Assembly (NCBI GenBank): GCA_028873295.1
Contig: JAGWKO010000007.1
Location: 1 to 40,740, forward strand
Length of the DNA: 40,740 nt
DNA from: Verrucomicrobiota bacterium
GTDB taxonomy: Bacteria; Chlamydiota; Chlamydiia; Chlamydiales; SM23-39
Reading direction: 5' to 3'
Below the pieces are notes generated by a model that was not told the DNA's origin, made no database searches, and saw only the letters and a program-made list of their open reading frames with translations. Position 1 is the first letter of the stretch, and each line of letters opens with the position of its first letter. Below, piece by piece: positions 25,323-34,772 of the stretch. The position numbers were made by a program, and so were the translations under genes.

Positions 25323-26342
25323 ATGGGAAAGAGTCGCCGCAAATCTGCAGCAATCGTCGCAAAGCCCGCCCCTTGCACACTTTCTCTTTTGGAAAAACCG
25401 AAGAAGCGCAAGGTACTCGTCATTGGTGGCCCAACGGCCTCCGGCAAGAGCAAGCTATCGCTTGAGCTTGCGCAACTGATTGGTGGAGAGATCCTCTCGG
25501 TTGATTCCTGCCAGGTGTATCGGGGCATGGATATTGGGACGGCGAAGCCCACTGCCGAAGAGCGATCCTTAATCACACATCATCTTGTCGATGTGTGCGA
25601 TCTTACGGCTCCCTACAACGTAGCGCATTTTTGCAGCGATGCGAAAAAAGCTCTACACGAGATTATCGCGCGAGACAATGTTCCCATTGCTGTGGGTGGA
25701 TCGGGCTTTTATCTACGCACTCTTCTCTATGGACCTCCTTCGGGGCCGCCTTCACATCCCGAGATCCGCGCCAAGCTGGAGCAGCAGATCAATGAACTTG
25801 GCGCCGAAGTGCTCTATGAAAGGCTGCAAATACTTGACCCGACCTATGCTGCTACCATTTCAGAGCGAGATCGCCACAAAATCGTACGCGCCCTGGAAAT
25901 CATCGCCCTCTCCGAAAAAAAGGTAAGCGAGTTTCCCAAAAGCGCTTCTTTGCAGGAAGAGGAGTATGACTTTCGCTGCTGGTTTATCTACTATCCAAGA
26001 GAAGAGCTCTATCGGCGCATTGAAACGCGCTGTGATGAGATGATTGCACAGGGGCTGATTGAAGAGGTGAGCTCTCTTGAAAAGGTGGGCTTGCGAGAAA
26101 ATTCCACTGCCGCAGGTGCCATTGGGTATCGCCAAACACTGCAGTATCTGGACAGCGGGAAAACGAAAGAAGATCTTGCCAATTTCATCTCTCTCTTTAA
26201 ACGCGCCTCCAGGCACTGCGCAAAAAAACAATTCACCTGGTTTCGCAAAGAACCCCTCTTCCGCTGGCTCAACTGCCAAACCTATTCCCAAAATGAGCTC
26301 ATAGAGATCATCCTCCGCGATTTCGAACAGGACGATAGTTAA
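25323..26342 (+). CDS. miaA: tRNA dimethylallyltransferase
   Basis: MiaA prenylates A37 of tRNAs that read UNN codons. It has 339 residues. The P-loop GGPTASGKSKLSLELAQ, then ILSVDSCQVYRGMDIGTAKPT, HHLVDVCDLTAPYNVAHF and AVGGSGFYLRTLLYG are the standard series. The C-terminal region carries DRHKIVRALEII, AAGAIGYRQTLQYL and KKQFTWFRKEP. An N-terminal extension of about 30 lysine/serine-rich residues precedes the core, so a later start is possible, but no closer in-frame ATG exists before the P-loop. It follows rsbV by 7 bases and ends the forward operon. Confidence 0.96.
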   Translation: MGKSRRKSAAIVAKPAPCTLSLLEKPKKRKVLVIGGPTASGKSKLSLELAQLIGGEILSVDSCQVYRGMDIGTAKPTAEERSLITHHLVDVCDLTAPYNVAHFCSDAKKALHEIIARDNVPIAVGGSGFYLRTLLYGPPSGPPSHPEIRAKLEQQINELGAEVLYERLQILDPTYAATISERDRHKIVRALEIIALSEKKVSEFPKSASLQEEEYDFRCWFIYYPREELYRRIETRCDEMIAQGLIEEVSSLEKVGLRENSTAAGAIGYRQTLQYLDSGKTKEDLANFISLFKRASRHCAKKQFTWFRKEPLFRWLNCQTYSQNELIEIILRDFEQDDS

Positions 26343-26382
26343 CAGTATACTATGGCGTGTCGTCAATTAAAAGATTGAATGC

Positions 26383-26520
26383 TATACCCAAACAAGATGA
26401 AGAGTTGACAACTGGCCTTTGGTCTCAGGAAGAAAACATGATGGGAAGGATGTGCATGATACGCATGATAAATTTATCATGCGTATCATGCACATCCTTC
26501 CCATCATGTTTTCTTCCTGA
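26383..26520. repeat. Palindromic element, family B, right end missing
   Basis: It starts TA|TACCCAAACAAG, continues through GAGTTGACAACTGGCC and a long near-perfect hairpin (centre around ATAAATTTATCAT), and breaks off at CTTCCTGA. The intact copy at 34853-35028 goes on with GACCAAAGG and the inverted right end. Over the shared 138 bases I see a single difference (ACGCATGAT versus ACACATGAT). The break is followed by sequence near the OTU gene end, so a deletion or rearrangement removed the right arm. Confidence 0.85.
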
Positions 26521-26556
26521 ATTTACTTGGCGAGAGAAAGTTGAAAAACCTGAAGC

Positions 26557-27912
26557 TCAGAGTTCGTCCTCCGATGCGCTCGCAGGGATAAATTGATAGT
26601 GGTTGTCGTTGACAAAAGCAAGATTGATCGTACCGACCGGCCCATTTACCTTTATCAAGTGCAACTTATGATAGCCAGCATCAGAATTCCTCTGCCACAC
26701 AACAATATTTACGTTATAACATGCGGCTATGACGACGAATTCATTCAGTTCTCCCTCTTCTTTCTCTGTCTGTAAGGCGGATCTGGGCCGGACTTCTATA
26801 TCAACAGATTCCATCTTGCCATTTTTCTTCGTACGACAAGACACCCACTCATTTGAATTGTCTTTTGCGTAGTTTATTAGCTGTTCGCGAAATGCTTTTT
26901 GATTATTTTTTGTTAATGACACTCCACTTAGCCGAGATGTTACAGAGCCTCCGAGCTCTTTTAGCCCGATGTAAGCAGCGTATAGCCAACAATTCCCATC
27001 CCCTACCACATCTACATAGCCCTTCTTCGTCTCACCTACAACAATGTCTCCATACCTATCCTGATAAGATGTCTTAGCGACATTCACAGGAACTTGAAGC
27101 GACGACGAACTACCTTTGTTTGCAGGTGGACTATTAACATGGCTACTACCGATTATACAATCGTCATCTACATAATTTTTCGACTTACTTACAATATTTT
27201 CTTCGCAGCAATTCTGATAAGGTAACTGTGAAGGATTCACAGAAGCACTCTCCTCCTCATTATCAAAGGATGATTCTACCTCAACATCGCTGTAAACACC
27301 CCCCTCCTCCATAGAACCTTCACTACTCATGTCATCAGCATTGGAACTGCTGCTAAAGGCAGCAGTAACTAACTGGAAGAGACTTCGACCACAATTCGCA
27401 ATTTTTGAAACAAACCTATCCCCTTCTTTTTTGGGGTCAGCTCCAGAGTTTGTATTCACACTCGGATCCACATTCGCATTCGAGGAACTACCAGGTTGCT
27501 CATTACTCAGATTTGCATTGCCACCATTCACAGGACCAGTGGGTTGTGATGCTTCCTGATTCAAACCGGTACTCGACGAACTACCAGGTTGCGCATTATT
27601 GGTACCAGTACGTTGCGGCAACAAAGAAGAAAGCACCCCCCACTCTTTCGACTTGGCGGTATCTTCAACCGTTACATCGATACTCCCTCCACTCCTCCAC
27701 TTATCCTCTCCTACGACCTTCTGCTGAAATAACTTAGCGATCTCTTCGATTTTTTCTTTCTGCAACCCGCCCTTATTTAGCGTCCCTCCTCCCTTCAATT
27801 CCACCACAATATCCCAGCATTGGCCGTTTCTTCCCATTAAACAGCGGTGCAACACAAGCGTTGTGTCATTTTCATAAGAATATCTGGAATTACAAAAAAC
27901 AGCAGAACTCAT
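26557..27912 (-). CDS. OTU-family cysteine protease, probable secreted deubiquitinase
   Basis: It has 451 residues from ATG 27912. The C-terminal 150 residues carry the OTU catalytic pattern: VVGDGNCWLYAAYIGLKEL with Asp305/Cys308 and NDNHYQFI with His438 near the end. OTU enzymes cleave ubiquitin chains; a known chlamydial case is ChlaOTU of C. caviae. The N-terminal part is low complexity (Ser/Asn/Gly/Pro-rich, about 95-290) with a partly duplicated QPGSSS block and acidic patches. There is no classical signal peptide, so export by type III secretion is likely but inferred. TATAAT lies six bases before the chosen ATG; an upstream in-frame start (27954) would add MIIYFFMFLCYNSV. It is A+T-richer than neighbours and downstream of SNF2. 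Confidence 0.8.
   Translation of the reverse strand: MSSAVFCNSRYSYENDTTLVLHRCLMGRNGQCWDIVVELKGGGTLNKGGLQKEKIEEIAKLFQQKVVGEDKWRSGGSIDVTVEDTAKSKEWGVLSSLLPQRTGTNNAQPGSSSSTGLNQEASQPTGPVNGGNANLSNEQPGSSSNANVDPSVNTNSGADPKKEGDRFVSKIANCGRSLFQLVTAAFSSSSNADDMSSEGSMEEGGVYSDVEVESSFDNEEESASVNPSQLPYQNCCEENIVSKSKNYVDDDCIIGSSHVNSPPANKGSSSSLQVPVNVAKTSYQDRYGDIVVGETKKGYVDVVGDGNCWLYAAYIGLKELGGSVTSRLSGVSLTKNNQKAFREQLINYAKDNSNEWVSCRTKKNGKMESVDIEVRPRSALQTEKEEGELNEFVVIAACYNVNIVVWQRNSDAGYHKLHLIKVNGPVGTINLAFVNDNHYQFIPASASEDEL
27481..27598. repeat. Direct repeat of 25 bases within the OTU gene linker
   Basis: CGAGGAACTACCAGGTTGC (from 27481) and CGACGAACTACCAGGTTGC (from 27574) belong to two 25-base copies with two mismatches, 93 bases apart. 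They encode the duplicated N(A/E)QPGSSS block of the linker. This points to internal duplication of the low-complexity region. Confidence 0.75.
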
Positions 27913-27995
27913 AACACTATTATAACATAAAAACATAAAAAAATAAATTATCATAAGTAATTTATTAACTATCAGTTAATTACATCTAAATAATG

Positions 27996-30900
27996 TCAAA
28001 CATTGCAGTCAGAGAACATTCTTTCGAACAGCTTAATCAACTCATCCCGACTGAGATAGTTGATCTGGTCTTCGACGCCGATGACGCTCTCAAAGAGCCC
28101 CTTTTTGCGCTCAATCAGGGCGTGGATCTCCTCTTCCACGGTCCCGCGCGTTACAAGCTTAAAGACCTGAACACCGCGGTTTTGGCCAATTCTATGGACG
28201 CGATCGGTGGCCTGGTTTTCCTTGGCAGGGTTCCACCAGCGATCGTAGTGAATCACAATGGAGGCCGTGGTGAGGTCAATGCCCACTCCGGCAGCAAGAA
28301 GCGAGGCGACAAAGACCTTGCAGCCCGGATCCTCCTTGAAGCGAAGGAGCTCTTCCCGGCGATTGCGCGTTGAGCCTTTGATCGAGGCGTAGCCGATCTT
28401 CTCTTTTTTGAGGTAGGACTCTATGAGAGCGATCATCTCCAGGTATTGAGAGAAGACCACTACCTTTTGCCCGCTCTCCATCGCCTCCGTGAGAAGTTCG
28501 ACGAAGAGATCCCATTTCCCGGAAGCATGACCCTCAAAAGAGCCGCTCTTGTGGTAAAGCGCCGGATGATCACAGATCTGCTTGAAGAGACTGAGTGCAG
28601 CAAAAACGTGGAGATAGGGGATCGGCTCTCCTTCGTTGAGCAGTTCTGTATAGACTCCGCTTTTTACCTGCAGGGCAACTTGCGCATAGAGATCGCGCTG
28701 CTCGGGAGAGAGCTCTGCATAGGCGATCTCCTCGATCTTTTCAGGAAGGTCAGTCAGAACATCCTTTTTCTTGCGACGCAAAAGAAGCGGGCGAATCAGC
28801 TTGCCGAGCAGTTTTTTCGTCTCCTCATCGCCCTCTTTTTCGATAGGATGGATAAAGAGGTCGCGGAAAAGAGAGTCGCTGGGAAGATAGGCAGGCAACA
28901 CAAGATCGAAAAGCGCTTTGAGTTCTTTTAGTTGATTCTCAAGAGGCGTTCCGGTAAGGCCAAGGCGCATGGAGGCACGGAGAGAAGAGAGTGCACGGTG
29001 GGTTTGCGAGGAGCGATTTTTGGCAACCTGCACCTCGTCAAAAATAGCAAGTTCGAACGAAAAGGAGGTGAGGTCTTCGCGTCCTGTGCGCAAAAGGCCA
29101 TACGAGGTGAGAAGTAGATCGTAGTCTTCTGAAAAATTCTCAAGGCTTCTTGTTAATCCATGGTAGGCAAGAACGCGCATCGTCGGCAAAAAACGCGTGA
29201 GAAGATCTTCCCAGTGATAGAGAACGGAGGTAGGACAAACGACAAGATATTTTTTCCCCTGACCTGCATTGTACGCGGAGATCGCAGAGAGAAGGGCCAT
29301 TGCCTGGTGAGTCTTGCCAAGTCCCATATCATCGCAAAGAAGGCCAGAGAGTTTGTGGCAATAAAGAAACCAGAGCCATGCCACTCCCTGCTCCTGATAG
29401 GGGCGAAGCTCCGATTTCAGAGTAGAGAGATCCAGAATCCGATCGGTCTCGAAACGCGAAAACTGCTCAAGCAATTTTCGACTCGCTACCGCTTCCGGAT
29501 CATCTCCTTTGGGCTCTAAAACTGTCTCAAAAAGAGTAAGGCGCAGCCACTCAAGAGCGCTCAGGCGAATCACTCCCTTTTTGCGATCGATCTGCTTTTT
29601 GGAAAGATGGCGCAACCACTGAAACCTCGGCTCCTTGAGAAAAAGAAGCCCCGCAGAAGAAAAGAGATACTCCCGTTTCTTCTGTTGCGCATCCCATAAG
29701 GCGACCGGATCAACAGGCCCAATTTCCGACTCGTAGAAAAGATGCAGCAACCACTCATGCTCTTTGCGCGATGGCAACACCTTTCTCACCTTCAAAACAA
29801 GCGAAGAGGGCTTGCAAAGCCTCGGATCGATCTCCAGAGAATAGGAGCGCAGGGTTTCGAGTTCATAGGAGAGAAAAGCTCCCTCCTGTGCGGGAAGAAT
29901 CGTCACAGGTTCGCGAAAACGCTCCGGCAGCTGCATTCCGGAAGGAACCTCGGAAAAACCCTCTCCTGGAAGAAAAAGCCAGGCTCCAAAATGAGCAACC
30001 TGTGCAGGATCGACTCCTGGCCTGTAGACTCTCTGCGGGTTTGTCTGAATCCGTCCTTCCGCATCCAAAGAGACCTGCAGCCGCAATTCTTCCAAGGGGG
30101 ATGAGGAGGCAAAAAAGCCCTGCACCTGCTCGAGCTCTTCTCTATGCAAGGTGATAAAGTCAGAGACCTCCTCTCTTGCAACAGAAAGCCCTGGATGCAG
30201 CGGAAGATGTCCGGCCTGCTCCCGCTTTTGATAAAAACCAAATCCCGGGAGAAAGACCCAGTCCTCAAAATGGCGTGCTCCCTCATAGCGTTCCGGAAAG
30301 GCGAGCTCAGCCTCAAAAACAAGCCTTTTGTCTTCGGCGATCCTATAGATCAAATGAGATTCAAGGCTGCCTAAATGGATCTGGAATCCGGGGAAGTTGT
30401 GCAGCCAGACGCGATGGCGGTTAATAAAATCTGCCATCTCTTCTTTTGCAATGATCTTTTCTTTCTCATCAAAAAGCCACTCCTCCACCAGAAGAAATCC
30501 CTTTTCTTCCAGATAGATCCAGGGGAAAAAGAGAGCGGCGTTTCGCAAATCTCCCGGCTCAAAGAGAAATGCCTCGATGTGAAGCTGATCTGCCGCGTCA
30601 AAATGAAGCAAATAGCGCGCTTTATGCCCTGCAGAAGAGATCGGGAGAAAAGAGGAGAGCTCTCTTGCTTCTGCAGAAAGGAGCCCGCCAATTTTTTTCT
30701 CCTCGATCTCTCCCTGCAAAGGTACAGTCTCTTCACAATGCACAAATCCCTTGCCAGAGATAAAACGCCACTCCCCTACAGGAACCCCCTGTATCTCCTC
30801 TGCTCTTTTCTCTACGCTCTGACGATGAAGAAAAAGACGTCTTTTTTTAGCATCGTACTCCGCTCCTAAAATAGCCCTGTCTTCCCGCCCTAAAAGCTTT

Positions 30901-31757
30901 AAAGAGGCATTCAACGTAGTGAGCCGCGGAATCAGAACAGACCAGCTCACCTCTGCAAGATAAAGCCAAAGATGCAGCTCTTCAAATTCAATCTGAACGC
31001 TATAGGGGAGGACCTCTGCCTCTTTTTCCGGAAAATGCACGCGATAGGGCTTCCCCTGCTCCTGCAGAGAGAAAAGCCACTTGGAAAGATCGGACCAGGG
31101 AGAAAACTCATAGGAGATAGCAAAGCTGCCTCTCCCCTCTTTAAAAGCGGCCATCTCCTCAAAAGACCAGTTGGAAAACTTCAGCGAAGTCTCCTCCGTC
31201 TCTTTTTTCACCGGAGAAATGAGCTCTTTCCAGCGCTCCTCTGCCTGCTCAGTCAGAGGAGTGCAACTGAAGAGCTTTTTACGCGTTTTGGAAAAAAGAG
31301 CCCACTCCTTTTCCTGCACCTCAAAAGGAAGTGTATCTCCGTGTCTTTTAGCCGCAATCTGACAACAGCCGTTCCAAAAAGAATCGCGCCATCTGACATG
31401 CAGAGGCACTCTCTTCGGCACAAGAAAAAGCCACGCCGCCGCAAGATGTGGGCATCCCTTCCCTGTCTCCGAAATCGAGCAGGAGCAGAAAGCGTCAGTG
31501 ACGCTTCCATCCTCGCCAAGCTGCAGAAAAGGAAAAAATCTCTCCTCCCCTTCTGCCATCTCCAGCTGATAGGTACCGCGAGAAAAAAGAGGCTCTCCGA
31601 TCTGTTTACAATCTGAAAGTCTCTCCCTGTATCTTGTAACAAATTCAGGCTGCTGCGTCACTGGCATACCGAGAAAAGCTCCAAAGTCAAACTTTTGAGC
31701 TTTTTTCGGTATATATCGAGAAAAGTCTTTCCGCTCGATTTGCAAGCATGAGCTCAT
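27996..31757 (-). CDS. SNF2-family DNA-dependent ATPase with SWIM zinc finger
   Basis: It has 1253 residues and is the bacterial SNF2/RapA-like type. The N-terminal SWIM zinc finger is C91-x-C93...C102-x-H104 (FCSCSISETGKGCPHLAAAW). A long middle region without recognised motifs follows. The helicase core has YQEQGVAWLWFLY, Walker A DDMGLGKTHQAM (about residue 810), DEVQ in place of DEAH, LTGTPLENQLKEL, and at the C-terminus VVVFSQYLEMI and DRVHRIGQNRG (about 1190). It probably remodels DNA-protein or RNA polymerase complexes; the exact role is unknown. Start 31757 has AGGA just upstream and overlaps dapF by 71 bases; ATG 31667 is the alternative without overlap. Confidence 0.93.
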   Translation of the reverse strand: MSSCLQIERKDFSRYIPKKAQKFDFGAFLGMPVTQQPEFVTRYRERLSDCKQIGEPLFSRGTYQLEMAEGEERFFPFLQLGEDGSVTDAFCSCSISETGKGCPHLAAAWLFLVPKRVPLHVRWRDSFWNGCCQIAAKRHGDTLPFEVQEKEWALFSKTRKKLFSCTPLTEQAEERWKELISPVKKETEETSLKFSNWSFEEMAAFKEGRGSFAISYEFSPWSDLSKWLFSLQEQGKPYRVHFPEKEAEVLPYSVQIEFEELHLWLYLAEVSWSVLIPRLTTLNASLKLLGREDRAILGAEYDAKKRRLFLHRQSVEKRAEEIQGVPVGEWRFISGKGFVHCEETVPLQGEIEEKKIGGLLSAEARELSSFLPISSAGHKARYLLHFDAADQLHIEAFLFEPGDLRNAALFFPWIYLEEKGFLLVEEWLFDEKEKIIAKEEMADFINRHRVWLHNFPGFQIHLGSLESHLIYRIAEDKRLVFEAELAFPERYEGARHFEDWVFLPGFGFYQKREQAGHLPLHPGLSVAREEVSDFITLHREELEQVQGFFASSSPLEELRLQVSLDAEGRIQTNPQRVYRPGVDPAQVAHFGAWLFLPGEGFSEVPSGMQLPERFREPVTILPAQEGAFLSYELETLRSYSLEIDPRLCKPSSLVLKVRKVLPSRKEHEWLLHLFYESEIGPVDPVALWDAQQKKREYLFSSAGLLFLKEPRFQWLRHLSKKQIDRKKGVIRLSALEWLRLTLFETVLEPKGDDPEAVASRKLLEQFSRFETDRILDLSTLKSELRPYQEQGVAWLWFLYCHKLSGLLCDDMGLGKTHQAMALLSAISAYNAGQGKKYLVVCPTSVLYHWEDLLTRFLPTMRVLAYHGLTRSLENFSEDYDLLLTSYGLLRTGREDLTSFSFELAIFDEVQVAKNRSSQTHRALSSLRASMRLGLTGTPLENQLKELKALFDLVLPAYLPSDSLFRDLFIHPIEKEGDEETKKLLGKLIRPLLLRRKKKDVLTDLPEKIEEIAYAELSPEQRDLYAQVALQVKSGVYTELLNEGEPIPYLHVFAALSLFKQICDHPALYHKSGSFEGHASGKWDLFVELLTEAMESGQKVVVFSQYLEMIALIESYLKKEKIGYASIKGSTRNRREELLRFKEDPGCKVFVASLLAAGVGIDLTTASIVIHYDRWWNPAKENQATDRVHRIGQNRGVQVFKLVTRGTVEEEIHALIERKKGLFESVIGVEDQINYLSRDELIKLFERMFSDCNV

Positions 31758-32421
31758 CTTCCTCACACGAGATTCGCAGGCAACCGCCGCGAAAAAAGAG
31801 CTCAAGGGGCATCTGTATTCCCTGCACAAGGGAGGCAATCCAGGCAACAGCTGCCGCTCCTGTTCCGCAAGAGAGCGTCTCTCCTACGCCGCGCTCATAA
31901 GTGCGCACAAAAAGACTCTTTTCTTTCACTGTAGCGATATTCACATTAAACTCGCGATGCCATGGCTCAGCAAAACTTTTCAAGGGAAACCCATCGACAT
32001 CTGCAACAAAATGCACAAGATGAGGCGCTCCAGTATGAACAAAGTGAATGTTCTCGGCAAAATTGCACTCTGTCCCTTCGGGGATACCCAGAGAAACGAC
32101 AGAGAGATCCCCTTCGCGGAAACCCCGTACGATGCGCTTCCCCATGCGTATCCGGCAAGTGCGTTCGACCTGGAGAAACTGCAAGAGTGCGCAAAGCCCA
32201 TTGCCGCACCCCTCCGCCTCTCCCCCATCTGCATTGAAGATCCGCATCGCTACATCAACTTCTGGATCTTGGCGGGCAAGGATAAGCCCATCAGCTCCCT
32301 CTTTCCCCTGACAAAGCGTGCGCGCTAACAGGGAGAGGTCGGTCTCTTCCGGTAAGTGCGCGCTCTCCAGAAGGAGAAAATCGTTGCCGGCTACTCGGTA
32401 TTTAGAAACTAAAAAACTCAA
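31687..32421 (-). CDS. dapF: Diaminopimelate epimerase
   Basis: DapF converts LL- to meso-diaminopimelate, the cross-linking amino acid of the peptidoglycan stem made by the mur operon in this window. It has 244 residues, shorter than the usual 270-280. The two catalytic cysteines are present: C72 in [13 protein letters not shown] and C185 in [13 protein letters not shown]. The substrate-binding FNADGGEA and TYERGVGET are also present. ATG overlaps the clpP stop (ATGA). The order dapF-clpP-glyA matches C. trachomatis CT430-CT432. Confidence 0.95.
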   Translation of the reverse strand: MSFLVSKYRVAGNDFLLLESAHLPEETDLSLLARTLCQGKEGADGLILARQDPEVDVAMRIFNADGGEAEGCGNGLCALLQFLQVERTCRIRMGKRIVRGFREGDLSVVSLGIPEGTECNFAENIHFVHTGAPHLVHFVADVDGFPLKSFAEPWHREFNVNIATVKEKSLFVRTYERGVGETLSCGTGAAAVAWIASLVQGIQMPLELFFRGGCLRISCEEDELMLANRAERLFSIYTEKSSKV

Positions 32422-33026
32422 TGTTTCATGTGAGGTTCAAGATCATGAAGAGAAGTAACGATAGAGTCCAGAAGTCCGAACTCAAGCGCTTCCTGTGAGG
32501 TCATCCAATTATCGCGATCAATCGCTTTCTCGATCGCCTTGCGATCCTTGCCTGTCGCCCCTGCATAAATATCGACAAGCGCCAAACGCGTCTTCAGCAT
32601 CTCTTTTGCCTGGATCTCCAAGTCGGTCGCTTGTCCCTGGATCACCCCTCCTATAAGAGGCTGGTGAATCATGATGCGCGCATTGGGAGTCGCAAAGCGC
32701 TTTCCCTTTCCCGCAACAAGACTGAGAAGAGAGCCCATTGAAGCGGCAAGACCAGTCACCAGAGTAATCACAGGGGAAGAGATCATTTTAATCTGGTCCC
32801 AGATTGCAAACCCGGAATCGACAGATCCCCCGGGAGAGTTGATCACAAAGAGAATCGGCTTGCCGGGAGTTACTGCATCGAGATACCAGAGCTTGCGAAT
32901 CAGCTCTTTGGCAGTCGCTGAATCGACAGCATCGGAAAGAAAAATCCTTCGCTTGTCGAGCAGAGTCTGCTCAATGCGATCATTCAGAGGCTTTGCCATT
33001 TTCTCTTCGTTCTCAGATTCCGACAT
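32418..33026 (-). CDS. clpP: ATP-dependent Clp protease proteolytic subunit
   Basis: This is the serine protease barrel subunit working with ClpX/ClpC. It has 202 residues. The catalytic triad is Ser96 ([11 protein letters not shown]), His121 ([10 protein letters not shown]) and Asp172 ([11 protein letters not shown]). [19 protein letters not shown] is the family signature. Chlamydiae have two clpP genes; synteny with CT431 makes this the ClpP1-like one, which is inference. I chose ATG 33026, eight bases after AGGAG; a GTG two codons earlier is too near the ribosome binding site. Element A3 lies directly upstream. Confidence 0.95.
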   Translation of the reverse strand: MSESENEEKMAKPLNDRIEQTLLDKRRIFLSDAVDSATAKELIRKLWYLDAVTPGKPILFVINSPGGSVDSGFAIWDQIKMISSPVITLVTGLAASMGSLLSLVAGKGKRFATPNARIMIHQPLIGGVIQGQATDLEIQAKEMLKTRLALVDIYAGATGKDRKAIEKAIDRDNWMTSQEALEFGLLDSIVTSLHDLEPHMKH

Positions 33027-33043
33027 AGTCACTTCTCCTAAAT

Positions 33044-33214
33044 GAACCTATCCCAGTAATGAGGCTTCGTCGATTTTCGGGGTTATTTTGGTCGAATTTC
33101 GCTTCTTTTTTGGGGGGCTGTATACGAAGTTTGATACAGTCCCCCAAAAAAGAAGCGAAATTCGACTCAAAAGAACCCGGAAAATCGACAGAAGCTCATT
33201 ACTGGGATAGGTTC
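33044..33214. repeat. Palindromic element, family A copy 3 (GAACCTATCCC ends)
   Basis: This is a complete 171-base element between glyA (downstream end 33244) and the clpP start. Ends: GAACCTATCCCAGTAATGAG and its exact inverse. The inner core is the same as in A1, A2 and A4 (TCGATTTTCGGG, GAATTTCGCTTCTTTTTTGG, GTATACGAAGTTTGATAC). It is flanked by a direct repeat CTAAAT (33038-33043 and 33215-33220), consistent with target-site duplication. No gene is inside. Confidence 0.9.
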
Positions 33215-33243
33215 CTAAATCTATTCTCTCAATGAGACTATTT

Positions 33244-34716
33244 TCAGTCTATACTTAGCTCCGGATAAAGAGGAAAGTGGCTGAGCAGCTCTCTGATGCG
33301 CATGCGCATTTTATCAAGAAGAACTCCATCCACCTCCGCCTTCGATGGCGATGGCTTCCCCTCCTCAAAACCGGGCTTTGCCTCTCGAAGCAGACCCGTT
33401 ATAATGGCAGCAATCTCTGCCATCTCTTTCTCTTTCATACCAAGGGTCGTCAATGCAGGGGTCCCCAAACGAATTCCCGAAGTAATCCAGGGGCGCTCCG
33501 GATCGCGAGGGATTGCATTGCGATTCACCGTCAAATGCGCATCATACAAGAGCGTCTCCGCCTGTCTGCCTGTCAGATGGAAAGAAGAGGCCGTATCAAT
33601 AACAATAAGGTGGTTATCCGTCCCCCCCGTTGAAAGTTTCACTCCGTTGCGCAGGAAAGCCTCCGCAAGCGCCTGGGCATTAGCGACCACTTGCGCTGCA
33701 TACTGCTTGAAACTTCCAGTATCCACCTCTTTTAACGCAAGAGCCTTTGCTGCAAGCACATGCGGCAACGGCCCTCCCAAAACAAGAGGGCAGCCCTTGT
33801 CAACAGCAGCGCGATAGGGCGTTTTACAGAGGATCATACCGCCTCTTGGACCGCGAAGCGTCTTATGCGTCGTTGTTGTCACGATGTCAGCAAAGGGCAC
33901 AGGGTGATAGACTCCATCGAAAACACCTCCTGCGACGAGGCCTGCGAAATGGGCCATATCGACCAGGAGAACCGCTCCTACAGAGTCGGCGATCTCGCGC
34001 ATTTTGGCAAAATCGATGCGTCTGGGGTAGGAAGAGTAGCCGGCGATCAAAATGAGGGGGCGAAACTCCCTTACCTGTTTTGCAAGAGCTGCGTAGTCGA
34101 TAAAGCCGCGCTCATCTACCTCATAGCTCTCCGACTGCATCATTTTAGAGGAGATATTGTAGCGATATCCGTGCGTCAGATGTCCGCCAGAGCCGAGTCC
34201 GAGGCCCATGACGCGCTGACTAGAGAGGAGCTTTCTCACCTCTTCATATTCCGCGGCAGAGAGCTCTCCCAGGTTTTTTTTCCCAAGTCTTTCCACAGCA
34301 GGGTTCTCTATTTTTTGCACGAGGATCGACCAGAAAGCGACGAGATTGGCATCAGCACCGGAGTGCGGTTGCAGATAGGCGTGATCTGCTCCAAAAATTT
34401 TCTGTGCAAGACGCATGCCCTCGCCCTCGATGCGATCCACGTTGCCGCACCCTGCATAAAAGCGATGCCCCACTGAGCCTTCACTATATTTGTCTGTCAT
34501 CCAATTGCCCATTGCAAGTTGTACAGAGAGGGAAGAGTAGTTTTCGGATGCGATCAGTTTAAGCCGACTTCTCTGATCTCTGAGTTCCTGCACGATGCTT
34601 TTAGCAATCTCGGGATCTTGCTCGTGAATAGCATCCAATGCTGCAAGATGTGCAATGGCGGCAGAGGAGCGTTCCCGTTCATTCACCTTGGAAAAGTAGC
34701 GCTGAAGAAATGACAT
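33244..34716 (-). CDS. glyA: Serine hydroxymethyltransferase
   Basis: GlyA converts serine and tetrahydrofolate to glycine and methylene-tetrahydrofolate; it is PLP-dependent. It has 490 residues, longer than the usual 415-430, as in chlamydial homologues. The N-terminus has a leader (FLQRYFSKVNERERSSAAIAH) and there is an insertion around 130-180. Core motifs: LIASENYSS, DKYSEGSVGHRFYAGCGNVDRIE, LQPHSGADANLVAF, VDMAHFAGLVAGG and the PLP-lysine site TTTTHKTLRGPRGG. ATG 34716 is preferred over the GTG two codons before because GAGG lies five to six bases upstream. Confidence 0.96.
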   Translation of the reverse strand: MSFLQRYFSKVNERERSSAAIAHLAALDAIHEQDPEIAKSIVQELRDQRSRLKLIASENYSSLSVQLAMGNWMTDKYSEGSVGHRFYAGCGNVDRIEGEGMRLAQKIFGADHAYLQPHSGADANLVAFWSILVQKIENPAVERLGKKNLGELSAAEYEEVRKLLSSQRVMGLGLGSGGHLTHGYRYNISSKMMQSESYEVDERGFIDYAALAKQVREFRPLILIAGYSSYPRRIDFAKMREIADSVGAVLLVDMAHFAGLVAGGVFDGVYHPVPFADIVTTTTHKTLRGPRGGMILCKTPYRAAVDKGCPLVLGGPLPHVLAAKALALKEVDTGSFKQYAAQVVANAQALAEAFLRNGVKLSTGGTDNHLIVIDTASSFHLTGRQAETLLYDAHLTVNRNAIPRDPERPWITSGIRLGTPALTTLGMKEKEMAEIAAIITGLLREAKPGFEEGKPSPSKAEVDGVLLDKMRMRIRELLSHFPLYPELSID

Positions 34717-34772
34717 GGGCACCTCACAAAATAGGACTTGTTGTGAGTATGCATCTTTCGAGGATTATACAA

